35,663 nt of DNA from Chlorokybus atmophyticus (taxonomy: Eukaryota; Streptophyta; Chlorokybophyceae; Chlorokybales; Chlorokybaceae): NCBI GenBank assembly GCA_009103225.1, contig RHPI01002945.1, positions 1 through 35,663 of the forward strand, given 5' to 3'. This document shows, in pieces, positions 8,639-20,131 of this stretch (the stretch's first letter is position 1; each line of letters begins with the position of its first letter). The position numbers and the translations under genes are program-made. The notes below the pieces were generated by a model that worked only from the letters and a program-made list of their open reading frames with translations, was not told the DNA's origin and made no database searches.

Positions 8639-11236
8639 TTAAAGAATAGACGCATAACAATTGCAACTTTGCACATCTCTGATATCTATCATTTGGAGGA
8701 TGCCGTCCTGCTTGGCTCCCATCGCCCCATGAAGGTGGAACCTCTTGGGCTCAGGCGTTTCACTTTCATCCGGCATGCCTGCATTCACAATGAGTGGCGA
8801 ATGTGTACAATCACATACACAGAGACCAGATTGCTCGTACATGGCACTATTAGCTTACAGCTTACCAGCTTACGAGCATACCCTATAGACTGCATTGTGA
8901 CACTGTGCATTGGTCACAGCTACCAAGCCTAATAGCGGTCTATAAGCTCAAAACATACATGGCCGTTTCTTCGTGTTTATCCAGCCCAGCTGACCACCCT
9001 GCGTTGGGTCTTCGCCCAGCCACTTCTTCTTCATTGCAAACTGCACAACCGCTTGCATGATACGCTGTGTTGGAATGCTGTCCATCCGGGCCTGGTCTCG
9101 AAAGGGAAGAGGTGCCACGCTCTCCATCAGCGCCACCTGCTTCTTCCGCCAAAATTCCCATTGCCGGCCAACCTGCGCCCTAGTAGGTGTTTGCTCAGTG
9201 CCACAGCACACAGCCGCCAGCATCTCCAGCTTCTCATCATCCATTGAAGCCTCGCGGTCCTGCATGGGCACATCATCAGCACAACCAGCAAGCACTTGAA
9301 ACAAGAAATTGCGCGCACATAGCTGACAAACCTGATCGTCTTGCTGCGCATTGGTGTTTAATTCTTCACATACTCTCGCCTGGCATTCCCCCATCCGGAC
9401 GTGCCTATTGAAGCTGCATTCACCGTTTTCACAAACGCAGGTGCCCATCTGGCTCATGAACATAAGTGGCCACTCAACCGTCACGCTCTGCACTCCATCA
9501 GTTGTCAGTGTCATAGGCGGTTCACATGTGCACACTTTAGCCAACTACACGCAACGCACGTCTCGCACTTGATGACATGCAGTGATAAAAGCATAGACTG
9601 TGCGTGACTGACAATCACCAACTTACCTCCAGCTCGGCGCGTGTGCAATAATCCGGTGTCTTGCCATGCATGAGCCTTTGCGACCTGATAGGTATGAACG
9701 GCCGCACGCTGTCGTCCTCCACGCAAAACACTGGCAGCCAGTTAATGATCTGCACGCTGTATGTGCGGCAGGGCTCATCCACCTCGGCAATCTCAAGAAT
9801 GGTGGCAACGGCCACGGGCACACATGGGTCTTCACGACTTGAGGATTGCATATCGACGTCAAAGACTTTATTCCGGTCGTAATCGTCTGCATGTCTGCAC
9901 CTTATAAACAGGCATCGTGTTACATAACACAACACAACAGCTGTACATTCAGCTTGCTTCACTCTAAGTGGAGTTGTCACAGTTCAGGGTTGCAATCATA
10001 TATGCGCGCACACAGTCCTTACCTGAATTTGAGCTAAGTAGCCCGCAGCACGTCATCTGGAAGGGGCCCGTCGCTCAAGGGGCACCACAGAACGACTGTC
10101 CGCGAAGGGCTGTAATCGTCAGGGCTGAAAACTCTGCCCCACCCTACAGACCGGCGACGAGCAGCTGTGCCGTGTTTGGCAGTTCGCTCTGCTTCTCGAG
10201 CATGCGCACGGAGCTAGACCCGCTGCTCCCTGGACTGTCCTTGGCGTTCACCTCGTTCTTCTTAACGCCCCTTCGATAAGTCCATCGGCGTCTTATGAAA
10301 TATGCTCAGATGTGCTCTGCCAAGCAAAAGTTATAAGGATGTCCACATGTCCAAAAAGCTGCTTTGGTCTCATAAGCTGGCCCCGTCCAAGACACTCTAC
10401 GACTTATGCATTTGCATAGCTGAGACCGTAGGACTCATAGGCACTGTCCAGTGTCTACGACTTATGCACTCCATTGCTGTGACCTAAAGACTCATAGGCA
10501 CTGTCCAGTGTCTACTTATGCAATCCATTGCTTCTAGATGCTCATAGGCACTGTTGTCAGCGTCTACGACGTATGCGTTCCATTGCTAAGACCTAAAGAC
10601 TCATAGGCACTGTCCATGTTCCAGCTTGACAAACAGTAACCGACCAACAGTGGCATTACTAACCAGTAGTAAAAACAGCTGGATATACATGAAGACTAGC
10701 TGAATTCAGCTGAACAGCAAGCCATCAAGTAACGTGACAACTAGGCAAGTAGCGTGATATCAACTGACTTGCAACAGTGGCAACACTGACCAGCAGCAAC
10801 AACAGCTTGAGGGCTAGCAAAGCTTGCTATATGCATGAATACGGGCTAGTTTCACCTGAACAGTTACCGATCTACACACAAGGCATTCAGAGCAAACCTT
10901 CACAGAAAACAATTGACCTCTGGACATGCGGAGCTCTATGCCTTCCCCAAACACTAAAGGCTCCAGCTTCGGCTCTAGCTCCTCACAGAACCTCTCCAGC
11001 TTGGCAATGCTGGCCTGCGCTGCATGATCCATGCTCCGCTTGTCGAAATTCACCTCCTTCCAACCTGGACCAGGGATTTGCTCCCACTGTTTGAGCTTGT
11101 TGGTGAACTTGTCCATGTTTCGCACATGGGTGGGGTGCACAAAGGAAAAGTTGTCCCTCAGGAACCTGTCCCCAGTTTTCTGGCCGTTGTTGCCACAGTT
11201 GAACACTTGGCTGGCAGAAGGCACTGCGGTCACCAT
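8639..11236 (-). CDS. Cys-rich cargo protein of the CACTA-like element, unknown function
   Basis: Five minus-strand exons are supported. Exon 1 is 11236 to about 10918 (MVTAVPSASQVFNCGNNGQK, then KLKQWEQIPGPGWKEVNFD). Exon 2 is about 10291-10023. Exon 3 is 9894-9627, exon 4 is 9544-8959 and exon 5 is 8778-8639. The introns 10022-9895, 9626-9545 and 8958-8779 have GT-AG ends and join in phase; the exon 1-2 junction is unresolved. Exon 2 has a frameshift near 10125 and in-frame TAGs, one 11 bases before its donor (10036-10034), across which the phase still works. Exons 3-4 carry VAVATILEIAEVDEPCRTYS, somewhat like the core of a BAH domain (weak), then clustered cysteines (CTCEPP, CVCENGEC, CQLC). 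It diverges from the SET gene. Confidence 0.62.
10393..10617 (+). repeat. Intronic minisatellite, four units of about 55-58 bp
   Basis: The unit contains CTCATAGGCACTGTCCAGTG, then TCTACGACTTATGCA...CCATTGCT...GACCTAAAGA. It lies in the first intron of the minus-strand Cys-rich gene. The same family occurs in three introns of the transposase gene. CACTGTCCAGTG is itself a near-palindrome. Confidence 0.88.
10640..10865. repeat. Diverged direct repeat pair in intron
   Basis: Two copies, from about 10647 and 10775, share CAACAGTGGCA, an ACTRACCAGYAG block, a GCTAG block and a final CTGAACAG, spaced about 128 bp apart. They lie in the first intron of the Cys-rich gene. No coding signal. Confidence 0.5.
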
Positions 11237-11660
11237 TGTTACACTATGCACAAAGCACCTAAGCTTCCAGGTGACAAAAGGCTCACACAGCAGTCTATAG
11301 CACGAGAGTCTACAGCACGCGACTTATTGCAGCTGCGATAACCAGTGCCGAAGTCATACTGCGCACAACGCACAACGCACAACACATGCGCACAACGCAC
11401 GTGCGAGCGAACAAAACTTCCAAATGACGGAATCTGACAACAAACACTTCCAAATGAATCAACTTCCAGTGCCTGTGACCTAGGGTTCGTCGGAGCGGCC
11501 TATGCGGTCGCCTGTCACGCCGCCGGCAGCCTGATGTTTGGTGTGCGTAAGGTAGTTCTGGCGGTGCTGACGGAGGTGTGGTAGCGGAGTGCTGGCTTGT
11601 GTTGCACAAGAGTGTTATCCAGTGCAAATTGTTGCAGAGATTAGCAAGCTGAGAAACACC
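11237..11660. promoter_or_regulatory. Presumed bidirectional promoter between divergent cargo genes
   Basis: The minus gene starts at ATG 11236 and the plus gene at ATG 11661. The 424 bp between them have no convincing coding sequence and contain short CGCACAACGCAC direct repeats near 11360-11400. No clear TATA box was found. Function is inferred from gene orientation only. Confidence 0.4.
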
Positions 11661-14588
11661 ATGGATGATAACATCCCTACCGTGTCGGCGGCATCATCGA
11701 CTTCAGAGGAGACTTGGAGGCAGCCTTCACACCAGCGGACTTTCTATTGGCACTGTCCCTACTGCAGAACAAACGTGAAGGCGGGCCATTTAAAGTCCAA
11801 CGGGCTTCCAGAAATCACACACACAAAGACTGCAAAGATCGTGCAGCACCTGCACATCAGATATTGCAGGTACATGCGCAGACGAACCAACCAGGGCGGC
11901 AGGAAGACAGCAAATGAGCTGAAGGGACGGATGGGGGATTCTCTCTCCAAAGCAGTACGGGTGCGTGTGATGTTGTGAAAGTGCGTTTGTTCTTATAGAC
12001 TTGTAGACACATAGACGTTGTATGCATGCTAGTGAACTGATATCTGAGCAAAAGACTATGCAACAAAATTGACGTACGTGAAGCATATGTTGGCGTGCAG
12101 GCCCTAAAACATCCAAAACAGAGCAGAGTTTCCGTCGACAACCTGCGGAGAGTCACCGAGGAGTATCTGCGAAAGCATCACACTGGAGCCTTTGCATTTG
12201 TAAGCACATGCAGCATGCAACTGTTAGCGAAAAAATGCCATTACAACGCCTTGATTGCTAACCTTGTCGCTTGTTACACATAACTATAAATTTTGGGATG
12301 ACGCTGAGCACGATTACAACAACATCCCCCTCTACCCGAAGGAGCAAACCACACCAAAGCGGACAAAGCGGCAGCGGCAGCAAGATTCAGGTGTTGCCGC
12401 TGCAGGTTCAGCAGCAGCAGCGTCAACAGCGGAGGAAACCGAGTTCGACTTCGCTGCGACAGAGATGAGGGAGCCAGAGGAGCTTGAGGAACAACTTGAG
12501 GATGTGATGCAGGAGGGTTCGGAGGAGTCAGCGCAGAAGGCTGCGGAGGAGGTGTTGGAATTGGAGCAGTCTGAAGAGGAAGAGGTGGTGCCACCTGCAA
12601 AGAAACCGAGGCATGCCAGCTGGCGTGAACATAGGAACGTCATCGGCAGCCGGCTCTCCCAAAACTCCCTAAACACCTGTGAGTATCCATGCAAATACTC
12701 ATAGACTGCTCTGATCAAGACATGTGCGCGTTGTCTTATGTTATCGGCCGAGACAGTCTGTGAGTCAATATACGTATATGATATCCTTACCATTATCTTA
12801 CACACAGGGTGGCAGGGTGAACCAACCTGTAGCCGATGCCCCACAGGCTACTAAGCCAAGGCAACACCGATCAGCGCAGGCCCGTGAACTGGCTGTGACC
12901 AATGCTGCAGCCGAGGTCAATCGATTCACCAAGACGGGGATGGACGCTGTGGAGTTGCCACCGCCATCAGAAGAACATCTGCGGGTGCGTCTTTGTTCGC
13001 ATGGTATCATGCATGCTGATCACATGCCATGGGCGCCATGCTGCATGCACTGCTCAGTTGCAGCCTATGACAATTCACACCAACTTACCGTCACTTGTTG
13101 TTTGCAGAGTGACAGAGAGCTTCCCAACCGCAAGCGCATACATAGAGCGACCGGTGACCTATGGCAGCTGTGCACGAATGGTCCAATTTCCATAGGCGAA
13201 CTCTTCCATTTTGCTGGCAAAGAGTTCGCCATCAAGCCTTCCAATATCCCTGACGCAGGGCTCGGCTTGTTCACCTGCCAGCCTATTAAGAAGGGTGACC
13301 GCATCATGGTCTTTGACGGCAAGTGGTACTCCTACCGGGAGATGCAGAAGACATTCCCTCAGAAGGAGCACCTGCACCACCAGCGATACCACCTGCAGGT
13401 CATCAGGGACGTGCCATGCCGCCAGAGCCCTGTCATCGATGGCCACCCTCGATATGGGAACATAGCTGGCTTCCTCAACTCTAGCCGCGATACGCAGTAC
13501 AAACCCAACTGCCACATCATGGACTCCGTTGATGAGGCTGCGGTGCAGGCAGCTGAAGTTAGGAGTCAGAGTGACATCGCCGCCGGGGAAGAGCTGCTCA
13601 TGGAATACGATCCCTTCCCTCCACCTCCAGACGAGCAACCTACAGACAATGTGAGTATATGCAGCCTGTGGCTCATGCCTATAGACATCACTTGCTCTGC
13701 CAGACACTGTCTCTTGTTGTTATAGACTGCATCTGTGAGAGCTGTGCGGTCTATGACCTTATTATTCAGCATTGCAAACAATATGCTGATCACCAGCTTA
13801 CCTCAGGTCATGGAGTACTTTTTCAAGGCGGCCAGAGAAAAGTTTATCAAGGAGGCAACAGAGATGGCAGCTCGCCATGGCGTCGCGCTCGAAGACGGCG
13901 CGTACCTCGCCACTTGCACTGCACCGCGTCAAGCTGGTGAATCTTTAGGCGCCTACACATGGAGGGTGCTGAAACGACCACAAGTCGCCCGAAATTAAAG
14001 ACAGAATGTAAGTGTTGAGAACGCTTCGTTAGTGCATGGTCGTACATGTCATTGTGCATTCATAGACTGCACTTGTGTCACCAGAACGACACAGTCAATC
14101 ACACTGTCAGAGAGGCGTCTGTACGCCTTTAAAAAGGGATATTTGACTCAGCTAAAAGCAAGTGCGCTGAGCTTACACGCGTGCTAGATAAACTATTCCT
14201 GCTGTTAAGACAGATAGACTCCAGAATGGAACAAGAGAAAGAACAGAGGGTATGTTTGTGTTATTAAACGTAAATGAGTTGTGTGTAATTCTTGTTCTAA
14301 CTGGTGATTATGATTCACAGAAACTTACCAAGGAAGTGTTCCGTAAGGCAGAAACTACAATTCACAAAGGCCTTCAAGAGATTGCCGCTCAGGGCGCTAT
14401 GGTGACACGGGCTGCAAATCAGCACAGGCTGAAGGAGCAGGATCATCAGTTAAGAATCGAGAAGACCATTTTGTCCATGGTGCGCAATGGTCTGAATGAA
14501 AGTAGGCGACATTGGTTGACTGAGGAGCAGATAGCTGCCGTGCGCACTAATGTTCAAAATGCCCAAGATACGACTGCACAGTGGCAGG
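11661..14588 (+). CDS. SET-domain protein, N-terminal part (exons 1-8), cargo of the CACTA-like element
   Basis: Predicted protein lysine methyltransferase, probably nuclear. Exons: 11661-11954, 12101-12199, 12309-12678, 12808-12984, 13108-13650, 13807-14007, 14085-14249 and 14321-14588. All introns are GT-AG and most joints are in phase; the exon 3-4 joint is not. Exon 1 holds a Cys/His finger (YWHCPYC ... HLHIRYC). Exon 3 is acidic with a PAKKPRH basic patch. Exon 5 holds the SET domain: PDAGLGLFTCQPIKKGDRI, the cofactor-site segment YGNIAGFLNSS followed by KPNC, and AAGEELLMEYD. The usual NHSC is altered to NSS. Exons 6-8 become helical and charged. TAA at 13996 and TAA at 14130 must be read as sense; with that, exons 6, 7 and 8 join perfectly in phase 0. 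Exon 8 is cut by an LTR element at 14588. Confidence 0.8.
13225..13620 (+). other. SET domain within exon 5
   Basis: Motif order fits SET: the G-x-G turn in AGLGLF (about 13255), GNIAGFLNSS...KPNC (about 13456-13515), and the C-terminal GEELLMEYD (about 13590-13612) with the Tyr that shapes the lysine channel. No post-SET cysteine cluster is seen. SET enzymes transfer methyl from S-adenosylmethionine to lysine. Confidence 0.8.
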
Positions 14589-15045
14589 TGTTGACATACA
14601 CACGTGCAAGTGACACGCCAACAACATCAACACAAGAGTATGACTGCTACTGCCGCCATAGCTTACGCACACATGCTACATCGTGACCTCTTATGTTCAT
14701 TGCAACAAGTCTGGGCTTTATACCCCGCCAGTCTCTACACACGTCTACATTGGCAATCACCGCGTGCGCTATACTCAGCCGATTGCTGTTCTAAAAGCTA
14801 CGCTGTCTAGCTCACAACCAGAGCTTTTCAACAAGCTAAGCCACGCCTGCTAAGCTTACGTATCCACGAAGCTACGCGATTTCTCCCAAGGCTCTACCAA
14901 GCAGCCTGGTCCGGAGTCCGTCATGACTCAACCGTCTGGCTAAGTCTGGAGCCCACGCGCTTTTTCCTAGTACCTTCGACCCTCGACTCCTGTATGAAGG
15001 GCAAGCTGACCGTATACAAGCATCACCCATGTAATACCTTCAACA
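14589..15045 (-). repeat. 3' LTR of the non-autonomous element
   Basis: 457 bp, TG...CA termini, near-identical to 16172-16628. Confidence 0.95.
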
Positions 15046-15902
15046 CTCCCACGCGGGCAGCTTGTCCTTCAACATCAGCTCCTCCATTACTCACGCACAC
15101 CGCTTGCTCTCACGCAAGCCTTCACCTGTTTTTCTCATGCCTCCATGCTTCTCATGGATGATCTTCAAGTCATTCACTTCCACAGCAACTCGAGCCTCAT
15201 GGTTGACCACCAACCTTGCTCCTTGCTGTACATACATGTTGCCTTCATGCACCCGCTGCATCTGTCCTCGTTGACAGTGCCTCCGCCGCTGGTATCAGCC
15301 CATGACTCCTCCAGTCAACTTGCTTTCCACCATTTGCAGCTCCCACGGGCTCCGCAATCGCAACCTACTTGTGCCTCCTTGTTGCTCATGACCTTATAGT
15401 ATCTTGAAACTCCATCCTCAACCACCCTTGTCAATGCAGCAACCTTGTGCACATCACGGCCATCTTCATGTCCACGTCCACATGCTTCTGCGTATAGCCT
15501 CCAAGCTTCACGCCTCCAGGATGCTCCATGTCCAGCTTCCAAGCGATCACGCTTCCAGGATGCTCATCACGCTTCCTCGCATGCACCTTCAGCCAAGCAC
15601 TCCACATGCTTCAACCAAAGTACCAAGCACTTTACCGTGCTTCACCAAGGACTGCCCTCGCTCCCCTTCTCGGAAGGTCCATCAAACACTCCACCGTGCT
15701 CGACCTCAAGGGTTGCCATTTGCTCCCCTTCCTTCCACCAAGCACATCAACGTGCTTACCACGGGTTGCCTCTCGCATTCCTTAACGCGCTTCACCACGC
15801 TCCACCAAGTATTCCTCGCACTCAGCAACACAAGCTGACATCTTCAGCTCCCACGTATCAAGGACGCCTCCTCTTCCAAGTACTTCACGTACTCTTCTTC
15901 AG
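15046..15902. other. Non-coding interior of the non-autonomous LTR element
   Basis: Pyrimidine-rich on the plus strand, full of short recurring words such as CTTCACCA, CTCCACC, AAGCAC and CCAGGATGCTC. Long open frames here are low-complexity artefacts. No pol domain is recognisable. Confidence 0.7.
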
Positions 15903-16040
15903 TCACCAGAAGATCTCCATCATCTCCTCCTCTTGGTCCATGTACTTCCGCATCTCCTTGTGGGCCAGTAGTAGCTCCATCTTCACACTCCAAGTGTTGT
16001 AGTCGTCAACGTCCAGTAGTCCAATCGCAAAGCCGTCCAT
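15903..16040 (-). pseudogene. gag: Copia-type gag N-terminal fragment
   Basis: From ATG 16040 to TGA 15903. It includes VDDYNTWSVKMELLLAHKEM, the conserved start of copia gag (Y-x-x-W...M-x-x-L/A-L/H). It is about 45 codons long, with the rest of gag deleted. It may be kept because the packaging signal overlaps the gag start. Confidence 0.8.
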
Positions 16041-16157
16041 GCTGGTGGCCTTGGTTGGTTGCCCTCTCTGCTCATAGACCTCACAACCCCACTCTACCAC
16101 AAAGCAACTACAGCTACACATACAATTGTAACAATTCATCAACCTACACAAGCATGT

Positions 16158-16171
16158 GTGGGCCCATAACC
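16158..16171 (-). other. Primer-binding site (half tRNA-iMet)
   Basis: On the minus strand, GGTTATGGGCCCAC lies directly after the 5' LTR. It is complementary to the anticodon stem-loop region of initiator tRNA-Met rather than to a tRNA 3' end, as in Drosophila copia. Confidence 0.8.
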
Positions 16172-16628
16172 TGTTGACATACACACGTGCAAGTGACACG
16201 CCAACAACATCAACACAAGAGTATGACTGCTACTGCCGCCATAGCTTACGCACACATGCTACATTGTGACCTCTTATCTTCATTGCAACAAGTCTGGGCT
16301 TTATACCCCGCCAGTCTCTACATACGTCTACATTGGCAATCACCGCGTGCGCTATACTCAGCCGATTGCTGTTCTGTAAGCTACGCTGTCTAGCTCACAA
16401 CTAGAGCTTTTCAACAAGCTAAGCCACGCCTGCTAAGCTTACGTATCCACGAAGCTACGCGATTTCTCCCAAGGCTCTACCAAGCAGCCTGGTCCGGAGT
16501 CCGTCATGACTCGACCGTCTTGCTAAGTCTGGAGCCCACGCGCTTTTTCCTGGTACCTTCGACCCTCGACTCCTGTATGAAGGGCAAGCTGACCGGATAC
16601 AAGCATCACCCATGTAATACCTTCAACA
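16172..16628 (-). repeat. 5' LTR of the non-autonomous element
   Basis: 457 bp, partner of 14589-15045, followed by the GCAGG target duplication. Confidence 0.95.
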
Positions 16629-16633
16629 GCAGG

Positions 16634-16953
16634 CTGAGCAAAAGCAATTGCAGCAACGCAACAAAGCGGAGTGGGAGACACGCCGGCTACGCATCAACGC
16701 CATTGCTAATCGGAGGAAACAGAAGCGAGAAGTTTGGCTGGAAGAGCAGATGAAGACCGTCCATTTTCTGGATCCAGGATGGGCTGAGAATTACAAGTCC
16801 TTGCGCGCATACCTCATTAACAAGTGGGAGTGCAACCATCCTTGGCCATCCATTCCTGCTGCAGCTCCTGGTCCGACTCCTTTTATTGCTGCTTCTGGTG
16901 CTACGGCTACCTCTAGCAATCCTTCTCAAGCTGCTGTTGATGCTGCTCTTGCC

Positions 16954-16985
<32 letters not shown>

Positions 16986-17101
16986 ACTTGCAGCATTGGG
17001 AGGGGTTTCGGGGCGACCTTCAGTTCCTCTAGTGTTTCCGGATAGGCCACCACAAGGAAGCGCAGAGAAGGATGCCATAGACCGTGGCCATTAAACTGTA
17101 C
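16634..17101 (+). CDS. SET/coiled-coil gene, continuation of exon 8 after the LTR insertion
   Basis: Removing the LTR element and one GCAGG copy joins TGG CAG G|CT GAG in frame. The protein continues as a charged helix (AEQKQLQQRNKAEWETRRLRI), then KTVHFLDPGWAENYKSLRAYL, and a Pro/Ala-rich tail with a run of more than ten alanines coded by GCT repeats (about 16958-16985). A TAA at 17092-17094 could be the end or a sense codon. Eight bases later a copia-derived composite begins, so the original downstream sequence is not directly visible. Confidence 0.72.
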
Positions 17102-20095
17102 TGTGGGGAAGCTAGTGGACACATGCAGCAGGGCAGGGCATGACACATACAACACAACAGCCGCCAAGGCTTGGGCCAAAAGCAATCACTATTCCATTCA
17201 AGCAAGTGTAGTCCAAAAAATGCTTGCTGCAGCGCTAGCTTTGTTTCTTGCAGGTTCTCCACCCGCCTGGCAGTGACGATGATGTCGTCCACATACACGA
17301 GTAGCCACACCTTCTTTTCATCATGGAAGAAGAGCCCCGGATCAGCAGTAGATGCCTTGAAGCCTTGTGACTCAAGCTCTTGAGTAAACTTGATGTGCCA
17401 CATACGGGGTGCTTGTCGTAGCCCATATAACGCCTTAATCAGCTTGCAGGCCGTACCGCGCTCGCCTTCTTCATAGCCAGGTGGTTGCTCAATGTAGATG
17501 ATCTCCTCCAGCTCCTCGTAGAGGAATGCAGTCTTCACATCGAGGTGATGCATCTCTAGATCCTCCGCAGTAACCATAGCCAACAATGCCCGAAAGGTGA
17601 CATGCTTACTTGCAGGCGCGAAGACTTCAATAAAGTTCACTCCCTCTTGCTGCATAAAGCCCTTTGCCACCAACCTTGCTTTGTATCGCTCGATGTTGCC
17701 TTGACCATCACGCTTCACCTTGAAGACCCATTTGACAGGGATAGCTTTCGCACCTGCAGGGAGCTTCTCCACCACCCAAGTGTTGTTGGCATGGAGTGAC
17801 GCAATCTCCTCGTCCATAGCTCGCTGCCATTGCTCTGCATCAGGTGCCCGCAATGCCTCCAAGTAGGCTGCTTGGCTCTTCACTGTCCTCATGCACTTTT
17901 GCTGCAAGTGCCTTGTGGAAGAAGTCTGGCTCGTTTCTCTCCCTCTCAGGGTACCTCAGGGATGACTGATGCTGATGCCGCTCTTCATTGCTAGCCACAG
18001 CCAAGTCCTTCTCCTTCGCACCCATGTCGATGACAGCCGCGCCTCTTTCAGTCTCCACACACTTAAAAAACTCCTGCGCCTGTGCTTCATCTTCATCTTT
18101 GGGGTAGAAACCTGCTTCTCTCTGTGATGAACCCTCGTGGAACACCACATCTCTGCTTACAATGACCTTTTGCTCTTTCTCCAGCAGGATCCGGTAAGCC
18201 TTGGAACCCGGCTCATAGCCAACAAAAACGCCTTTCTGGCTAACTGGCTCCAACTTGTGCCTTAAAGCTTTGGGCACCAGTGCATATGCTATGCACCCGA
18301 ACACACGCATGCCACTCACATCTGGTGCAGTGCCGTAGAAGAGCTCCCACGGTGTCTTCTGCTCAGAACTCACAGGTGACCGATTGCGTATATAGTTGGC
18401 GGTGAGGACAGCTTCACTCCACAAACTGTCTTCCAGCTGATTGTCGTTGAGCATGGCTCGTACTCGCTCCATCAGGGTCCGGTTCAGACGCTCAGCAGCT
18501 CCATTCTGCTGCGGGGTGTAGGGTGCCGTTGTCTCGTGGCGTATGCCTTTGCTGGCGAAGTACTCCTTCAACTCGTTGTTGATGTACTCCCCTCCTCGAT
18601 CACTCCGCATTGCTTTCACCTTCTTGCCACCTTAAGTCTCTAGCAATGCCACGACCGTAAGCACAGCTCCAGCAACTTCAGACTTCACCTTCAATGGGAA
18701 GATGATGGAAAGCTTGCTGTAGTCGTCGAGGAATGTCGCAAAGTACCTTACCCGTCCCTTCGCCACAACGCGCATAGGCCCGCAAACATCCATATGCACA
18801 AGCTCGCCAGGATGCTGACTATGCGATGAAGATGACGGGAAAGGCACGCGATGTTGCTTCGCCAACACACATGGTTCACAGTGCACACCTGATGCGGTTT
18901 CAAAGTCTTCTTTCTTCAGGTTGATGCCAACAACCATGTCTTTTGAGACCAACCGAGTGAGATTGCCGTAGCCCAAGTGCCCGAACCTTCGATGCCAGAG
19001 CTCCGCAGTCTCTTTCTCCTTCACCACCAAGGCTTGCATATGACAAGGTTGTCGTACCAGGTAGAGCCCTCCATGCTTAGCGCCCTCCATGCACACGACC
19101 CCATCCAGCTTCACTTCACAGCGTCCATTCTTGAACATGACCTCAGCTCCCACGCGCTCAGCGGTCGCTACACTAAATAGACTCGCAGCAGCACTAGGAA
19201 CGTGCAACACCTCCCTCAACAAGACCTTAACGTTATGAACAGTGTCACCGACCTGAGTATGAAGCTTCACGCTCCCAACCCCAATGCCCTCCAGCACATG
19301 ACCATTGAAGCCCTCCACTTTTACAGGACGAGTCAGCTTCGTGTAGTCCTCCAACAGCTCCACATGTGGCGTGAGATGCCTCTCGCGTCCAGAGTCGATC
19401 ACCCAACTTCCATGGTGTCTTCCCAATGATGCAGCAAACGCAAACGCCTTCTCTTTGCCGCTGGTGCTTGCGCCTCCATCTTGATAACGCTTGGGACAAT
19501 TTCTGCTGATGTGTCCAACCACTCCACAGGTATGACATCTCAGCTTGGCATGTCATTTACCAGTACTGCTTCCAGTTTTGTTGTCACGGTTGCCAGTCCG
19601 TAGCTGCTTGTCGTGTCCTCCAGGCCTTCTATACTTGTTGTAGAAAACCACAGCATCTGCATGGTCATCCTTCTTTGTTGTCTTCTGCTCTACGGTGAGT
19701 AGCTTGGGCAGCACGTCGTCCAGGGTAAGAACCGATGACGATGTCTCCAGTAGAGTAGTGACAACCTCATACTCAGATGGTAGCCCGTTCAGCACAGCCA
19801 GCACAACGTCCTCCTCCTCCATCTTGCTCCCGACATCAGTAAGGTTCGCCCACAACTCCCTCGCACGCGACAAATACTTTGTGACAGGCTCACCAGCTTC
19901 CTTCTTGATGGAGTTCAGCTGCTTCTTCAGTGACAGCTTCCTTGCGTTGTTCTTGGCTTGAAACACGGACTCAAGTGTCTCCCAAGCTTGTTTACCATCC
20001 TCACATGCAGATAGCATGGGAAAGTGATACGACTTGCAGTTCAACACAATCAAGGCAAGTCCCTGTTGCGAGCTCTCAATGTTGAGGGACGACAT
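17029..20095 (-). pseudogene. gag-pol: Truncated Ty1/copia gag-pol
   Basis: Read from high to low coordinates: gag (SACEDGKQAWETLESVFQAK, 20010 on), CCHC knuckle CHTCGVVGHISRNC (about 19530) after an in-frame TGA at 19555-19553, protease VIDSGRERHLT (about 19400), pre-integrase LWHRRFGHLGYGNL (about 18990), integrase (MDVCGPM; SDRGGEY; NGAAERLNR), then RT with KWVFKVKRDGQGNIERYKAR and the catalytic YVDD (about 17285). A frameshift lies near 17900. RT stops after ALQQAF at about 17215 and is fused to a partial LTR; the rest of RT and RNase H are missing. A TAA at 18634-18632 occupies the position of a CAG (Gln) codon in the copy at 25914-30832. Confidence 0.9.
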
Positions 20096-20131
20096 GCAGT
20101 CAGCCTGACTCCCATAGACTAAGGCATTGAG

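Larger units (their letters stand above)
14589..16628 (-). mobile_element. Non-autonomous Ty1/copia-type LTR element inserted in SET-gene exon 8
   Basis: Two direct LTRs of 457 bp (14589-15045 and 16172-16628) begin TGTTGACATAC and end CCTTCAACA on the plus strand, with about ten differences by eye (about 2%). The 5-bp target duplication GCAGG is at 14584-14588 and 16629-16633. The element reads on the minus strand: its PBS abuts the right LTR and its purine tract (CGCGTGGGAG) abuts the left LTR. The interior is only 1.1 kb and carries just a gag N-terminal fragment, so it must be mobilised by a full-length relative. Confidence 0.95.

Noticed and set aside
8537-8932. 131-residue plus-strand frame
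   Set aside because: It overlaps the last exon of the minus-strand gene, whose splice phase is verified; no domain or composition supports it.
10393-10617. CRISPR-like array
   Set aside because: Units are contiguous and diverged with no unique spacers, and the setting is a eukaryotic intron.
12332-12844. 170-residue minus-strand frame opposite the SET gene exon 3
   Set aside because: Antisense of an acidic, Gln/Glu-rich exon; gives low-complexity Ser/Cys. The plus-strand reading has in-phase splices.
12679-12990. Reading exon 3 straight into exon 4 without an intron, using TAA/TAG as sense
   Set aside because: The result has no protein-like quality and meets TGA. The donor GTGAGT and acceptor ACACAG are good; the phase mismatch is more likely an indel.
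15404-16002. Overlapping plus-strand frames of up to 185 residues in the non-autonomous LTR element
   Set aside because: Low-complexity Pro/Ser/His sequence caused by pyrimidine-rich filler, antisense to the element's own direction.
17051-17101. CACAAGGAAG at 17051 as the left terminus of the nested CACTA-like fragment
   Set aside because: Flanking CAC does not match the CAG after 20792, and joining the flanks shifts the coiled-coil frame. Too weak to call.
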